A stretch of DNA of 64,000 bases, from NCBI RefSeq assembly GCF_016464425.1, contig NZ_JADDKQ010000020.1, forward strand, positions 1 through 64,000, written 5' to 3'. Shown here one piece after another: positions 25,209 to 33,543 of the stretch (position 1 is its first letter; the number at the start of each line of letters is the position of its first letter). Source of the DNA: Actinotalea solisilvae. Its GTDB lineage: Bacteria > Actinomycetota > Actinomycetes > Actinomycetales > Cellulomonadaceae. The notes below the pieces were generated by a model. The model ran no database searches. It saw only the letters and a program-made list of their open reading frames with translations, and was not told the origin of the DNA. Made by a program: the position numbers and the translations under genes.

Positions 25209-25978
25209 GAGCCGCTCGGCGAGGGCAGGACCTCGACGTCGTCGGGAACGACCGCGAACTGCAGCTCGGTGCTGCCCTCGTACGCCGGGAGCTCGAGGCG
25301 GTCCTCACGCGACGTCGACCAGCCGAGCCCGACCGCGTCGACGTAGTCGAGGTACTGCTGGATGGCGGGGGACGCGAGCAGCGTGCGGCGCAGCGCGTCG
25401 GGGTCGCCGATCGCCCGGACGACGTAGGGCGGCGAGTACTGGCGGCCGTGGAGCAGCAGGACGTTGCCGACGCAGCGGAACGCGGACGTGGAGATCACGC
25501 GCTGGTCCTGGAGCGTCATGGCCTCGGCGCCGCCGGCCCACAGCGCGTTGATGACGGCCTGGAGGTCCTGCTGGTGGACGACGAGGTCGTCGTTGGTCAC
25601 CCAGTCGGGCTGGGGCAGGTTGGTGGGCGCGTCGGTCAGCCGGACCGTGAGGCCGGGCCCCGCGACACCCTCGCGGCCCGCCGCGAGCGCCTCGAGCGAG
25701 GCCGTCGTCGGGTCGAGCGACGGCAGGTCGGCGGTCTGCGCCTCGGTGAGCGCCACGACCTCCTCCTCGAGCGCCCGGACCTCCTCCTCGGCGGCCTCGA
25801 GGCGCTCGACCTCGGCCTCGACGAGCCCGGGGAGGTCCTGCGGCTGGCGGCCGTCGGTGCCCGCCGCGAGCCGCGCGTTGGCCGCGAAGAGGTACCCGGC
25901 GAGGACGAGCACGAGCGCGACGCCGAGCGCCCCGGCCCAGGGCGTGCGGCCGCGGTGGGAGGCGCGCCGCTCCGACAT
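25205..25978 (-). CDS. DUF881 family membrane protein
   Basis: 257 residues: N-terminal membrane anchor (TPWAGALGVALVLVLAGYLFAANA), a coiled-coil segment (VEAEVERLEAAEEEVRALEEEVVALTEAQ), and the DUF881 domain with GPGLTVRLTDAP, NDDLVVHQQDLQAVINALWAGGAEAMTLQDQRV and GNVLLLHGRQYSPPYVVRAIGDP. Orthologues neighbour crgA and trpG in mycobacteria (Rv0012-like). Function is unproven; the context suggests division or envelope work. The ATG at 25978 diverges from crgA. Confidence 0.9.
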   Translation of the reverse strand: MSERRASHRGRTPWAGALGVALVLVLAGYLFAANARLAAGTDGRQPQDLPGLVEAEVERLEAAEEEVRALEEEVVALTEAQTADLPSLDPTTASLEALAAGREGVAGPGLTVRLTDAPTNLPQPDWVTNDDLVVHQQDLQAVINALWAGGAEAMTLQDQRVISTSAFRCVGNVLLLHGRQYSPPYVVRAIGDPDALRRTLLASPAIQQYLDYVDAVGLGWSTSREDRLELPAYEGSTELQFAVVPDDVEVLPSPSGS

Positions 25979-26086
25979 CGTGCTCCCTCCCGGCCCTCGG
26001 GACCGTGCCACTACGCGTACCACTACGCTAGACGACGAAACCCCGGTGCCCCGCGCCGGGCCCGCCGCACCGCCCAGGAGACCGCC

Positions 26087-26332
26087 GTGCCCGAGTCGAA
26101 GTCGCGCAAGAAGCCGGCCTACGTGCCGCCCCCCGCGGCGTCGGGCCCCAAGACGAACCCCCGCTGGCTCGTGCCGGTGATGCTCGGGCTCATGGTGCTC
26201 GGCCTCGTGTGGGTCGTCGTCACGTACATCTCCCAGTCGCAGTACCCGATCCCGGGCCTCGGCAGCTGGAACCTCGCGGTCGGCTTCGTGCTCATCATCG
26301 CCGGGTTCTCCCTCACGACGCGCTGGCACTGA
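26087..26332 (+). CDS. crgA: Cell division protein CrgA
   Basis: 81 residues from GTG 26087 (AGGAG upstream). Polar start MPESKSRKKPAYVPPP, then two membrane helices (WLVPVMLGLMVLGLVWVVVTYISQ and WNLAVGFVLIIAGFSLTTRWH) joined by the conserved PIPGLGSWN loop. CrgA bridges FtsZ, FtsI and FtsQ and coordinates septum formation. The strong terminator at 26364-26401 follows. Confidence 0.95.
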   Translation: MPESKSRKKPAYVPPPAASGPKTNPRWLVPVMLGLMVLGLVWVVVTYISQSQYPIPGLGSWNLAVGFVLIIAGFSLTTRWH

Positions 26333-26363
26333 GGACGGGCGCTGCCCGCCGGACCCGCTCTCC

Positions 26364-26401
26364 CGACGCCGCCGTACCCCGCCCGGGGTGCGGCGGCGTC
26401 G
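26364..26401. terminator. 17-bp hairpin between crgA and the rhomboid gene
   Basis: CGACGCCGCCG at 26364-26374 pairs with CGGCGGCGTCG at 26391-26401, and ACCCC/GGGGT extends the stem inward past one T-G wobble to a 4-base loop. It can end transcription from both sides. Confidence 0.8.
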
Positions 26402-26441
26402 TCGTCCCCGGGCCTGGGTTCTCCCCAAGGGGTGCACAACT

Positions 26442-26473
26442 CTGTGGATAACTACACGGTTGTAGTTCCACAG
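26442..26473. promoter_or_regulatory. Isolated perfect DnaA box within an inverted repeat
   Basis: TGTGGATAA at 26443-26451 is TTATCCACA on the reverse strand, a perfect DnaA box 18 kb from oriC. It forms the left arm of an imperfect palindrome: CTGTGG.AACTACA faces TGTAGTTCCACAG with two extra bases in the left arm. Further TGTGGA(C) half-sites follow at about 26510-26516. Confidence 0.55.
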
Positions 26474-26555
26474 GTGTGAGCAAGTCTGGGGACGGCGACG
26501 AGGCCTGTGGACAGCGCCGATCCGGCGTGCACAGAGGGTGGGCCTGGGGGTCGCC

Positions 26556-27419
26556 TCAGGCGAGCGCGGTCCGCACGACCGCGAGCACCACGAGCACGAC
26601 CGTGACGAGCGCCGTGGCGCCGACCCCGACGAACGCCCGGCGGTCCCGGGGGGCGAAGGCGTAGGCGCTGCCCAGCAGCAGCCCGACGAGGAGGCCGCCG
26701 AGGTGCGCCTCCCACGCGATGTTGGGGACGACGAACCCGATCACCGCGTTGAGCGCGATGACGCCGACGACGCCGGACGCCGAGCGCCGCATGCGCCGCA
26801 GGACGACGACGATCGCGCCGAAGAGGCCGAAGACGCCGCCGGACGCACCGAGCACGCCCTGGAACCAGTCGGTCGTGACGCCGGTGAGCATCGTCACCAT
26901 GACGTGCCCGCCGAGCACGGAGACGAGGAAGAGGGCGGCCATGCGCCAGCGGCCCAGCGCGACCTCGAGCTCCCGGCCCAGCACCCACAGGACGTACATG
27001 TTGAACCCGAGGTGCGTGAACGCCAGGTAGCCCTGCGTCGAGTGCAGGAAGCCGCCGGTGAAGTACCGCCAGGGCTCGATCGAGGCGATGGCGGGCTGGA
27101 AGACGAGCGCGGACGTCCACGCGAGGCCGACGACCCACTGCAGCACGTAGCTGGCCACGCAGAGCCCGATGAGCGTCAGCGTGACGACGGGCCGCCCGCC
27201 CCGCACGGGCGCGCCGAAGACCGTGCGCCGCACGGGCGCGGTCCGCGCGGCCTCACGGACGCAGTCCACGCAGTGCACGCCGACCGCGGCCGGGCGCTGG
27301 CACTCCGCGCACGCCGGGCGCTCGCAGCGCTGGCAGCGGACGTACGACACCCGGTCGGGGTGCCGGGGGCAGACGGGGACCGACGACGTCGGAGGGGCCG
27401 ACGGGTCGGGCGCACTCAT
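26556..27419 (-). CDS. Rhomboid intramembrane serine protease with N-terminal zinc-ribbon
   Basis: 287 residues. A Cys/His-rich module (~17-54: CPRHPDRVSYVRCQRCERPACAECQ...VHCVDC) of the B-box/rubredoxin-like kind precedes a rhomboid domain with six or seven membrane helices: RYFTGGFLHSTQGYLAFTHLGFNMYVLWVLGRELE, the catalytic Ser in GASGGVFGLFG (~197), and the His in AWEAHLGGLLVGLL (~244). It cleaves membrane proteins within the bilayer. It lies upstream of the crgA terminator and downstream of the cyclophilin gene, as in related genomes. Confidence 0.92.
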   Translation of the reverse strand: MSAPDPSAPPTSSVPVCPRHPDRVSYVRCQRCERPACAECQRPAAVGVHCVDCVREAARTAPVRRTVFGAPVRGGRPVVTLTLIGLCVASYVLQWVVGLAWTSALVFQPAIASIEPWRYFTGGFLHSTQGYLAFTHLGFNMYVLWVLGRELEVALGRWRMAALFLVSVLGGHVMVTMLTGVTTDWFQGVLGASGGVFGLFGAIVVVLRRMRRSASGVVGVIALNAVIGFVVPNIAWEAHLGGLLVGLLLGSAYAFAPRDRRAFVGVGATALVTVVLVVLAVVRTALA

Positions 27420-27442
27420 CGCGTCCGACCCCCGGCCCGGAC

Positions 27443-27470
27443 CGCCGCGTGCGCGGTCGCGCACGCGGCG
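27443..27470 (-). terminator. 13-bp hairpin after the cyclophilin gene
   Basis: CGCCGCGTGCGCG (27443-27455) faces CGCGCACGCGGCG (27458-27470) exactly, ten bases past the cyclophilin stop. Confidence 0.75.
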
Positions 27471-27480
27471 CCGGGGGCGC

Positions 27481-28020
27481 TCACTCCTCGACGGTCACCG
27501 AGGTGATCGTGACGTCCTCGACGGGACGGTCACCCCGGCCGGTCGGCGTCGTCGCGATCGCGTCGACGACCGCACGGCTCGCGTCGTCGGCGACCTTGCC
27601 GAAGATCGTGTGCTTGCCGTTCAGGTGGGGCGTCGGCGTGACCGAGATGAAGAACTGCGAGCCGTTGGTGCCGCCGACCTTGCCCGAGACGGGGTCGCGG
27701 CGCAGGCCGGCGTTCGCCATGGCCAGGAGGTACGGCTGGTCGAAGCGCAGCTCCGGGTGGATCTCGTCGTCGAACGTGTAGCCGGGGCCGCCGGTGCCCG
27801 TGCCGAGCGGGTCGCCGCCCTGGATCATGAAGCCCTTGATGACCCGGTGGAAGACGACGCCGTCGTACAGCGGCTCGGAGCGCTCGGCACCCGTGGCCGG
27901 GTCCTTCCAGGCCTGCGTGCCCGTCGCGAGGCCCGTGAAGTTGCGGACCGTCTTGGGCGCGTGGTTGGGGAAGAGCTCGATGCGGATGTCGCCGGACGTG
28001 GTGTGCAGGGTCGCGAACAT
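27481..28020 (-). CDS. ppiA: Peptidyl-prolyl cis-trans isomerase, cyclophilin type
   Basis: 179 residues from ATG 28020; GAGGA lies 7 bases upstream, which favours it over a GTG two codons earlier. Cyclophilin core: ATLHTTSGDIRIELFPNHAPKTVRNF, VVFHRVIKGFMIQGGDPLGTGTGGPGY (catalytic Arg in FHRV), LLAMANAG, NGSQFFISV and HTIFGKV. No signal peptide, so it folds proteins in the cytoplasm. It holds the same place as mycobacterial ppiA near gyrA and crgA. Confidence 0.95.
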   Translation of the reverse strand: MFATLHTTSGDIRIELFPNHAPKTVRNFTGLATGTQAWKDPATGAERSEPLYDGVVFHRVIKGFMIQGGDPLGTGTGGPGYTFDDEIHPELRFDQPYLLAMANAGLRRDPVSGKVGGTNGSQFFISVTPTPHLNGKHTIFGKVADDASRAVVDAIATTPTGRGDRPVEDVTITSVTVEE

Positions 28021-28148
28021 GGTCACATCCTCGCACGCAGGCCGGGCACGGGCCCCTCAACGGTGGCACGATGGACGGCAGCACGAGTCGTCAGGGCGAG
28101 CCCGGCATGACCGGGCACGCCGCCGTCGCGAACCCAGGGAGTCGACCC

Positions 28149-29135
28149 ATGTTCGACCGCATCCGCCGTCCGTCCGTGCCCGAGATCGAGGTCGAGGACC
28201 TGAAGGCGCAGGCCGCGGGCGTCCAGGCGGCCCTCGAGGACGCCGCCGCCCAGGCCAGCGTCGCGGCCGCCCGGCTCGCCGAGGAGGCCAAGGTCGCCGC
28301 CCAGCACGCGAGGGAGTGGGCCACGCCGCGTCTCGAGAAGGCCCTGCGCGACGGCGCCGCCGCGGCCGCCCCGCGCGTCGAGCGCGCCGCCGAGAGGTCC
28401 CTCCCGATCGTCGACACCGCGCACGACCGGTTCGTCGAGGAGGTGCTGCCCAAGATCGTCGCGGCCGTGAACACGGCGGCGGCCGCCGCGGCGACCGGCG
28501 CCGACCGCGCGCGCGACGCCGCGTCGGCCAAGCTCACGGAGATCGCGCACGTCGAGCCCCCGGCACCGCCGAAGTCCCACACGGGCGCCAAGGTGTTCTG
28601 GGTCTTCGCGGGCGCCGTCGGCGTGGCCGGCGCGATCGCCGCCTGGAGCCGCAGCCGGCCCACCACCGACCCGTGGGCCGAGCAGCCCTGGGAGACGGAG
28701 ACCGACCACGGCACGGACCGCTTCAAGGCCGCCGCGGCGGACGTCAAGTACGAGCTGGGCGACGCCGCCGAGGCCGTCGGCGAGGCCGCGGGCGGCACCG
28801 TCGCGCACGCGCGCGAGGTGAGCGAGAAGGCGGCGGAGAAGGCCCGCGAGGCCGCGGAGAAGGCCCGCGAGGCGACGCGCAAGGCCGCACCCCGGCGACG
28901 GGCTGCGGGCAGGTCCGACAGCGTGCTCGGTGACGACGAGGTGACCGAGGCGATCGACACACCGGAGGGCACGATGAGCACCAACCTGGGCGGCGGCGCG
29001 GAGGACGCGACGCCGGGTACCGCGGCCGGCTCGACCGAGGCGCCCGTCCACCTCGAGACCGACCCGCTGGACTCGGAGAAGATCCCGACCGACATCCCCG
29101 GCCAGCCGGGCGACCCGAACAACACCGCGAAGTAG
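28149..29135 (+). CDS. Alanine-rich coiled-coil membrane-associated protein
   Basis: 328 residues. An N-terminal Ala/Glu-rich coiled coil (~15-125), a single hydrophobic segment (AKVFWVFAGAVGVAGAIAAW, ~152-171), a second helical repeat stretch (EVSEKAAEKAREAAEKAREATRKAAPRR, ~225-252) and an acidic low-complexity tail rich in Asp, Thr and Gly. ATG 28149 follows GGGAG. The tract around 28805-28895 is a run of near-identical heptads. I do not recognise a family; a scaffold or envelope role is only a guess. It diverges from ppiA. Confidence 0.7.
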   Translation: MFDRIRRPSVPEIEVEDLKAQAAGVQAALEDAAAQASVAAARLAEEAKVAAQHAREWATPRLEKALRDGAAAAAPRVERAAERSLPIVDTAHDRFVEEVLPKIVAAVNTAAAAAATGADRARDAASAKLTEIAHVEPPAPPKSHTGAKVFWVFAGAVGVAGAIAAWSRSRPTTDPWAEQPWETETDHGTDRFKAAAADVKYELGDAAEAVGEAAGGTVAHAREVSEKAAEKAREAAEKAREATRKAAPRRRAAGRSDSVLGDDEVTEAIDTPEGTMSTNLGGGAEDATPGTAAGSTEAPVHLETDPLDSEKIPTDIPGQPGDPNNTAK

Positions 29136-29170
29136 TCGCCGCGCCGCGGCACCACGCCGCGGGACGGATC

Positions 29171-29202
29171 ACGCAGGGCCCGGCACGCGCCGGGCCCTGC
29201 GT
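29171..29202. terminator. 14-bp hairpin, convergent terminator
   Basis: ACGCAGGGCCCGGC (29171-29184), loop ACGC, GCCGGGCCCTGCGT (29189-29202). It separates the coiled-coil gene from the sigma factor gene, which converge. Confidence 0.8.
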
Positions 29203-29232
29203 CGTGTCCGGGGCCCTGCGCCGTGTTCGAGG

Positions 29233-30240
29233 TCAGTCCGTCGCGTCGGGCGTCAACGTGAGCGGGAGGCCCTGCGCCGTGAAGTGCTCGTCACCGAACC
29301 ACGCGACGACGCGTGCGACGCCGTCGGCGGTGAGCACCGGGAGGTGGAGCTGGAACGCGCGGTGCACGCCGTCCGGCCCGCGCATGTACAGGGCCAGCGC
29401 CGGCGCGCCGTTGGCACGCGTCGGCACGAGGCGCATGTCCCCGGCGCGCTCGGCGGGGCACTGGTTCCGGACGAGGTCGGCGATCGCCTCGGCGCCCTGG
29501 AACCACTCCGCGAAGGGCGGCATCTCCCAGAGCGCGTCCTCGGTGAGCACCCGGACGAGACCCTCCATGTCGTACTCCTCGAAGGCGCGCTGGTAGCGCT
29601 CGAGCAGCTCGGTGGCCCGCGGGTCGTCGCCGTCGAGCGCCGTCGGCTCGGCGTCGCGGCTCTTCTCCAGGTGCGCGCGCGCCCGCTGGAGCGTGCTCGT
29701 CACGGCGCCGACCGACAGGCCGAGCGCCGACGCCGCCTCCGCGGCGCGCCACCGCAGGACGTCGCACAGGAGCACGACGGCGCGCTGCTGCGCGGTGAGC
29801 TCCTGGAGCGCGGTGACCAGCGCGAGGCGCACGCTGTCGCGCTCGACGGCGACGTCGGCGGGGTCGGGGTGCGGCGTCGCCCAGACGACCGAGTCGGGCA
29901 GCGGCTCGACCCACGCGGTCTCGTGGTGCGCGTGCAGCTCGCCGCGCGGGTCCGAGGCCGGCTGGCCGAGGCCGGTCGGCAGCGGCCGTCGCTTCCGCCC
30001 CTCGAGCGCCGTCAGGCACGTGTTCGTCGCGATGCGGTACATCCAGGTGCGCACCGACGAGCGGTTCTCGAACCCGTCGAACGACCGCCACGCGCGCAGG
30101 AACGTCTCCTGGACCAGGTCCTCCGCCTCGTGCGGCGAGCCGACCATCCGGTAGCAGTGGGCGATGAGCTCCCGGCGCAGCGGCGCGACGAGGGTCTGGA
30201 AGTCCTGCTCTGACGTGCCGGCGGCGACCTCGGTGCTCAC
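29233..30240 (-). CDS. ECF-type sigma factor with SnoaL-like C-terminal domain
   Basis: 335 residues from GTG 30240 (a longer ATG start at 30270 is possible). Region 2: RRELIAHCYRMVGSPHEAEDLVQETFLRAWRSFDGFENRSSVRTWMYRIATNTCLTALEGRKRRPLPTGLG; region 4: LTAQQRAVVLLCDVLRWRAAEAASALGLSVGAVTSTLQRARAHLEK. The C-terminal ~110 residues (LLERYQRAFEEYDMEGLVRVLTEDALWEMPPFAEWFQGAEAI...) form a SnoaL/NTF2-like fold, as in the SigX5 (TIGR02960-type) or SigJ groups, where the extra domain may sense a ligand. No anti-sigma gene is next to it. Confidence 0.88.
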   Translation of the reverse strand: MSTEVAAGTSEQDFQTLVAPLRRELIAHCYRMVGSPHEAEDLVQETFLRAWRSFDGFENRSSVRTWMYRIATNTCLTALEGRKRRPLPTGLGQPASDPRGELHAHHETAWVEPLPDSVVWATPHPDPADVAVERDSVRLALVTALQELTAQQRAVVLLCDVLRWRAAEAASALGLSVGAVTSTLQRARAHLEKSRDAEPTALDGDDPRATELLERYQRAFEEYDMEGLVRVLTEDALWEMPPFAEWFQGAEAIADLVRNQCPAERAGDMRLVPTRANGAPALALYMRGPDGVHRAFQLHLPVLTADGVARVVAWFGDEHFTAQGLPLTLTPDATD

Positions 30241-30294
30241 CCGGGCGAGGCTACTCCCGGCGTCCGACATCCCCCAGGCCCCGGCAGGGCGCGC

Positions 30295-31602
30295 TCAGCC
30301 GAGCGTGACCTCCGCGGTGCCGGTGCCCGACGTCCCGAGCGTCAGCCGCGCGGTCCTGCCCCCCGCGGCGACCTCGTACTCCCCGAGCCAGCCGCGCACG
30401 ACGACGCGGCCGGCGTCGTCCGTGCGCAGGGTGGTCGGGGCGAGCCACCACTCCTCCTTGACGAGGCGCCGCAGCGCCTCGTAGGCGGGCTTGGGCGTGC
30501 CGTCGGCGCGCACGAACCCGCCGGGCGCGCCCAGCCACGAGTCGACGTCGGACAGGCCCCAGTACGTCACGGCCTGGACCGAGGGGTGCGAGGCGAGGGT
30601 GCGATAGTGCCGCACGACCTCGTCGGCCTGGCGCTCCTCGCCCTCGGGCGTCGAGGGCCACTCCGGGATCTGGTAGTCGTTGAGGTCCTCGATCTCGGCC
30701 GGCATGAGGTGCCCGGAGAGCAGCGTGCTCTCCGTGAAGTGGATCGGCAGGCCGTACCGGGAGAAGCGGTCGAGGATCGCGAGCGTCTTCTCCTCGCCCC
30801 AGTAGCCCTGGTGCATGTGGCTCTGGAGGCCCAGCACGTCGACGTCGACCCCGCCCTCGAGCACACCCTCGACGAGGCACTCGTACGCGGTCGACATGTC
30901 GAAGTCGTTGAGCAGCAGGGTCGCGTCAGGGTTGGCCGCGCGGGCCTCCTCGAACGCGAGGCGGACCATCGCGATGCGGCCGCGGTCGCGAGCGAGCGGG
31001 GTGATGCCGTTGTCGCCGTTGTCGAAGACCGGCATGATCACGGCCTCGTTGATGGCGTCCCACGTGTCGATCAGGCCGGCGAAGCCGCCCACCTCGCGGC
31101 GGATCCGCTCGCGCTGGAGACGCTCGACCTCGTCGAGCGGCAGGCCGAGCAGCCAGTCCGGCTGGACGGTGTGCCAGACGAGCGGGTGGCCCTTGACCTC
31201 CACGCCCCGGTCCGCGAACCACTGCGCCGCCCGGCGCAGCCGCACGGTGTCGGGTCGCCCGCGCTCGGGCTCGAAGCGGCCCCAGTAGAAGGGGAGCGTC
31301 GCGACGTTGAACACGTCGAGCCACAGGTCGGCCAGGTGCTGCGACTGCGCGCGCGTGAGCCGGGTGCCCTCGGCGTCGCCGAGCTCCCGCGGGCCGTCGG
31401 GGCCGCCGGTCTCGTCCGTGAGCTCGTCGTTGGCCAACGGCAGGAACTCGAAGCCGATGTTCCCGAAGCCGAACGCGTGGCCGCGCTGCTCGACCACGAC
31501 GTCCGTGTCGGCCAGCGGGGCGCCGTCCGCACCCCGGACGGTCAGCGTCACGTCGGCGACGCGGTGCGCGAAGGTCGGGTCCGGGGTGGGCGAGACGGGC
31601 AT
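30295..31602 (-). CDS. Intracellular GH10 endo-1,4-beta-xylanase
   Basis: 435 residues from ATG 31602 (GAGGAG upstream). GH10 landmarks: FGFGNIGFEFLP start, NVATLPFYWGRFEPERG, VKGHPLVWHT, acid/base Glu186 in DTWDAINEAV, LLLNDFD, LGLQSHMHQGYW, nucleophile Glu291 in PIHFTESTLLSG, and TYWGLSDVDSWLG. The C-terminal ~60 residues are a small beta domain. There is no signal peptide or carbohydrate-binding module, so it should act on imported xylo-oligosaccharides. Its leader has an AT-rich tract at 31633-31660 that looks like a promoter/operator. Confidence 0.9.
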   Translation of the reverse strand: MPVSPTPDPTFAHRVADVTLTVRGADGAPLADTDVVVEQRGHAFGFGNIGFEFLPLANDELTDETGGPDGPRELGDAEGTRLTRAQSQHLADLWLDVFNVATLPFYWGRFEPERGRPDTVRLRRAAQWFADRGVEVKGHPLVWHTVQPDWLLGLPLDEVERLQRERIRREVGGFAGLIDTWDAINEAVIMPVFDNGDNGITPLARDRGRIAMVRLAFEEARAANPDATLLLNDFDMSTAYECLVEGVLEGGVDVDVLGLQSHMHQGYWGEEKTLAILDRFSRYGLPIHFTESTLLSGHLMPAEIEDLNDYQIPEWPSTPEGEERQADEVVRHYRTLASHPSVQAVTYWGLSDVDSWLGAPGGFVRADGTPKPAYEALRRLVKEEWWLAPTTLRTDDAGRVVVRGWLGEYEVAAGGRTARLTLGTSGTGTAEVTLG

Positions 31603-31675
31603 GCGTGTCTCCTCGTCGAGGCGGTCGTCGGGAGATAAGACTAACCCGATGAACAAATAGCGGGACGACGGCGTC

Positions 31676-32299
31676 TCACGCGCGCGGGCGCAGCAGCGCG
31701 ACCGCGCGCCGCTCGTCCTCGGCGCGCACCTCCACGAGCTCGAGCCCGGCGGCGGCGACGTCGTCCGCGAGCTGCTCGACCTGGGCACGCCCGAGGGCCT
31801 GGAGGAGCACGACGCCACCCGGAGAGACGTGCTCGCCGGCGACCGGGAGGCACCGGCGCGGCAGCTCGAGACCGTCGTCGCCCCCGTCGATGGCGTGCGT
31901 CGGGTCCTGAGGCCACGCCTCGACCTCGTCGCGGCGCAGGTACGGCGGGTCGGCCAGCACGATCGCGAACCGCTCGCCGGGGAGCGTCGACGCCGCGAGG
32001 TCGCCGCAGCGCACCTCGACCGCGACCGAGCGGACGTTCGCGGCCGCGTTCGCGCGAGCGAGCGTGCACGCGTGCGGGTCGGCGTCGACCTGCACGAGGT
32101 CGCGGCCCGTGAGCACGGCCGTCGCCTGGCCGATGTGGCCCGCGCCCGAGCAGAGCTCGAGGACCGGGCCGGCCGGCAGGTCGTGGGAGAGCTCCGCGGC
32201 CCACTCGGCCTGGAGCAGGGTCCACGCCCGCGGGCGCAGCACGCGCTCGTCGTAGGTCACCACGAGCGGGCCGAAGTCCATCTGCGTCTGCGTCGTCAT
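31676..32299 (-). CDS. SAM-dependent methyltransferase with DPPY motif (N5-glutamine MTase-like)
   Basis: 207 residues: VLELCSGAGHIGQATAVL (SAM loop), LVQVDADPHACTLARANA, and VLADPPYLRRDEVEAWPQDPTHAIDGGDDGLEL, where D/N-PPY is the catalytic motif of RsmC/PrmC-type N-methyltransferases. It is shorter than PrmC (~280) and lacks its N-terminal helical domain, so the substrate may be a protein, RNA or small molecule. ATG 32299. It lies upstream of the xylanase in the same direction with ~70 bases between. Confidence 0.8.
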   Translation of the reverse strand: MTTQTQMDFGPLVVTYDERVLRPRAWTLLQAEWAAELSHDLPAGPVLELCSGAGHIGQATAVLTGRDLVQVDADPHACTLARANAAANVRSVAVEVRCGDLAASTLPGERFAIVLADPPYLRRDEVEAWPQDPTHAIDGGDDGLELPRRCLPVAGEHVSPGGVVLLQALGRAQVEQLADDVAAAGLELVEVRAEDERRAVALLRPRA

Positions 32300-32428
32300 C
32301 GCGCGCCATCCTCACCCACGACGGCGGCCGGCGCGCGCGGGGTCCGGTCGCGCCGCGGCCACGCGCCGGTCCAGGTCCACCCGGCGGGACGTCGGAACAT
32401 GCCCGGGCCGCCCGCGGTTGCGTCCGGC

Positions 32429-33352
32429 ATGAGAGCCATCACCTACTCGCGCTACGGCGGTCCCGAGGTCCTCGAGCTCACCGAGCTCCCGACCCCGAAG
32501 GTCGGCCCGGACTCCGTGCTCGTGCGCGTGCGCGCCACGTCGGTCAACCCGGTGGACTGGAAGGTCCGCGAGGGCTACCTCGACGGCCTCATGGACGCTG
32601 TGTTCCCCGTCGTCCCGGGCTGGGACGTCGCGGGGGTCGTCGAGCAGGTCGGGCTGGACACCCCCGAGCTCTCGGTCGGCGACGAGGTGCTCGGCTACGT
32701 CCGCACCGACGTCGTGCACGGCGGCACCACCGCCGAGCGGGTCGCCGCGCCCGTCCGCACGCTCGCCCGCAAGCCCGCGGGGCTCTCGTGGGAGGAGGCC
32801 GGTGCCCTCCCGCTCGCCGGCCTCACGGCCCTGCAGTCGCTGCGGCGGCTCGACGTCGGGGAGGGCGACGTCGTCCTGGTGCACAACGCCGCGGGCGGCG
32901 TCGGTGGGTTCGCCGTGCAGATCGCGCGCAGCCTCGGCGCCCGGGTGATCGGCACCGCGTCGCCGGCCCGCCACGACTACGTGCGCGGCCTCGGCGGCGA
33001 GCCCGTCTCGTACGGGGACGGGATGGTCGCCGCCGTGCGCGCGCTCGTGCCCGGCGGCGTCGACGTCGTGCTCGACCTCGTGGGCGGCGGGGTCGCGCGC
33101 ACGACGCCCGACGTGGGGACGGCGGACGTCCGGCTCGGCTCGATCGCGGACGGGTCGGTCGCGGAGATCGGCGGCACGAACTTCTGGGTCCGCCCGAGCT
33201 CGGCGGACCTCGCCGACCTCGCGGCGATGGTCGAGCGCGGCGACGTGCGCGTCGAGATCGCGCGGACGTTCCCGCTCGAGCAGGCCCGCGAGGCGCACGA
33301 GCTGAGCGCGAGCGGCCACGTCCAGGGCAAGGTCGTCATCCGCGTGTCCTGA
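32429..33352 (+). CDS. Zinc-free quinone-oxidoreductase-like MDR protein
   Basis: 307 residues: GroES-like N-terminal domain (MRAITYSRYGGPEVLELTELPTPKVGPDSVLVRVRATSVNPVDWKVREG, PGWDVAGVV) and Rossmann domain with VLVHNAAGGVGGFAVQIARSLGARVIGTAS; no zinc-ligand cysteines. This is the NADPH:quinone oxidoreductase/crotonase-like MDR branch. The start at ATG 32429 begins the conserved sequence; an upstream ATG at 32399 adds ten unconserved residues. Monocistronic, ended by the hairpin at 33371-33401. Confidence 0.86.
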   Translation: MRAITYSRYGGPEVLELTELPTPKVGPDSVLVRVRATSVNPVDWKVREGYLDGLMDAVFPVVPGWDVAGVVEQVGLDTPELSVGDEVLGYVRTDVVHGGTTAERVAAPVRTLARKPAGLSWEEAGALPLAGLTALQSLRRLDVGEGDVVLVHNAAGGVGGFAVQIARSLGARVIGTASPARHDYVRGLGGEPVSYGDGMVAAVRALVPGGVDVVLDLVGGGVARTTPDVGTADVRLGSIADGSVAEIGGTNFWVRPSSADLADLAAMVERGDVRVEIARTFPLEQAREAHELSASGHVQGKVVIRVS

Positions 33353-33370
33353 GTCCCACGCCTCATGGCC

Positions 33371-33401
33371 GAGGCCCTCACCGACGTGTCGGGAGGGCCT
33401 C
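33371..33401 (+). terminator. Terminator hairpin after the oxidoreductase gene
   Basis: GAGGCCCTC-A-CCGAC-GT-GTCGG-GAGGGCCTC: 14 pairs with a single bulged A, 18 bases after the stop and just before tRNA-Ala (convergent). Confidence 0.8.
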
Positions 33402-33409
33402 GGCGAGGG

Positions 33410-33482
33410 TGGAGCCAAGGGGACTCGAACCCCTAACCCCCTGCTTGCAAAGCAGGTGCGCTACCAATTGCGCCATGGCCCC
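33410..33482 (-). tRNA. tRNA-Ala (anticodon TGC)
   Basis: 73 bases on the reverse strand: acceptor GGGGCCA/TGGCTCC, D arm GCGCAATTGGTAGCGC, anticodon loop TTTGCAA with stem CCTGC/GCAGG, T arm AGGGGTTCGAGTCCCCT. CCA is not encoded. It follows DLW-39 and tRNA-Ile in the gyrA downstream cluster. Confidence 0.96.
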
Positions 33483-33543
33483 TGGAGCTGCCCTGTGCCG
33501 GCGTCAGCCGACGTCGGCCGGCGGCCAGCAGAGCGGAGCGAGC

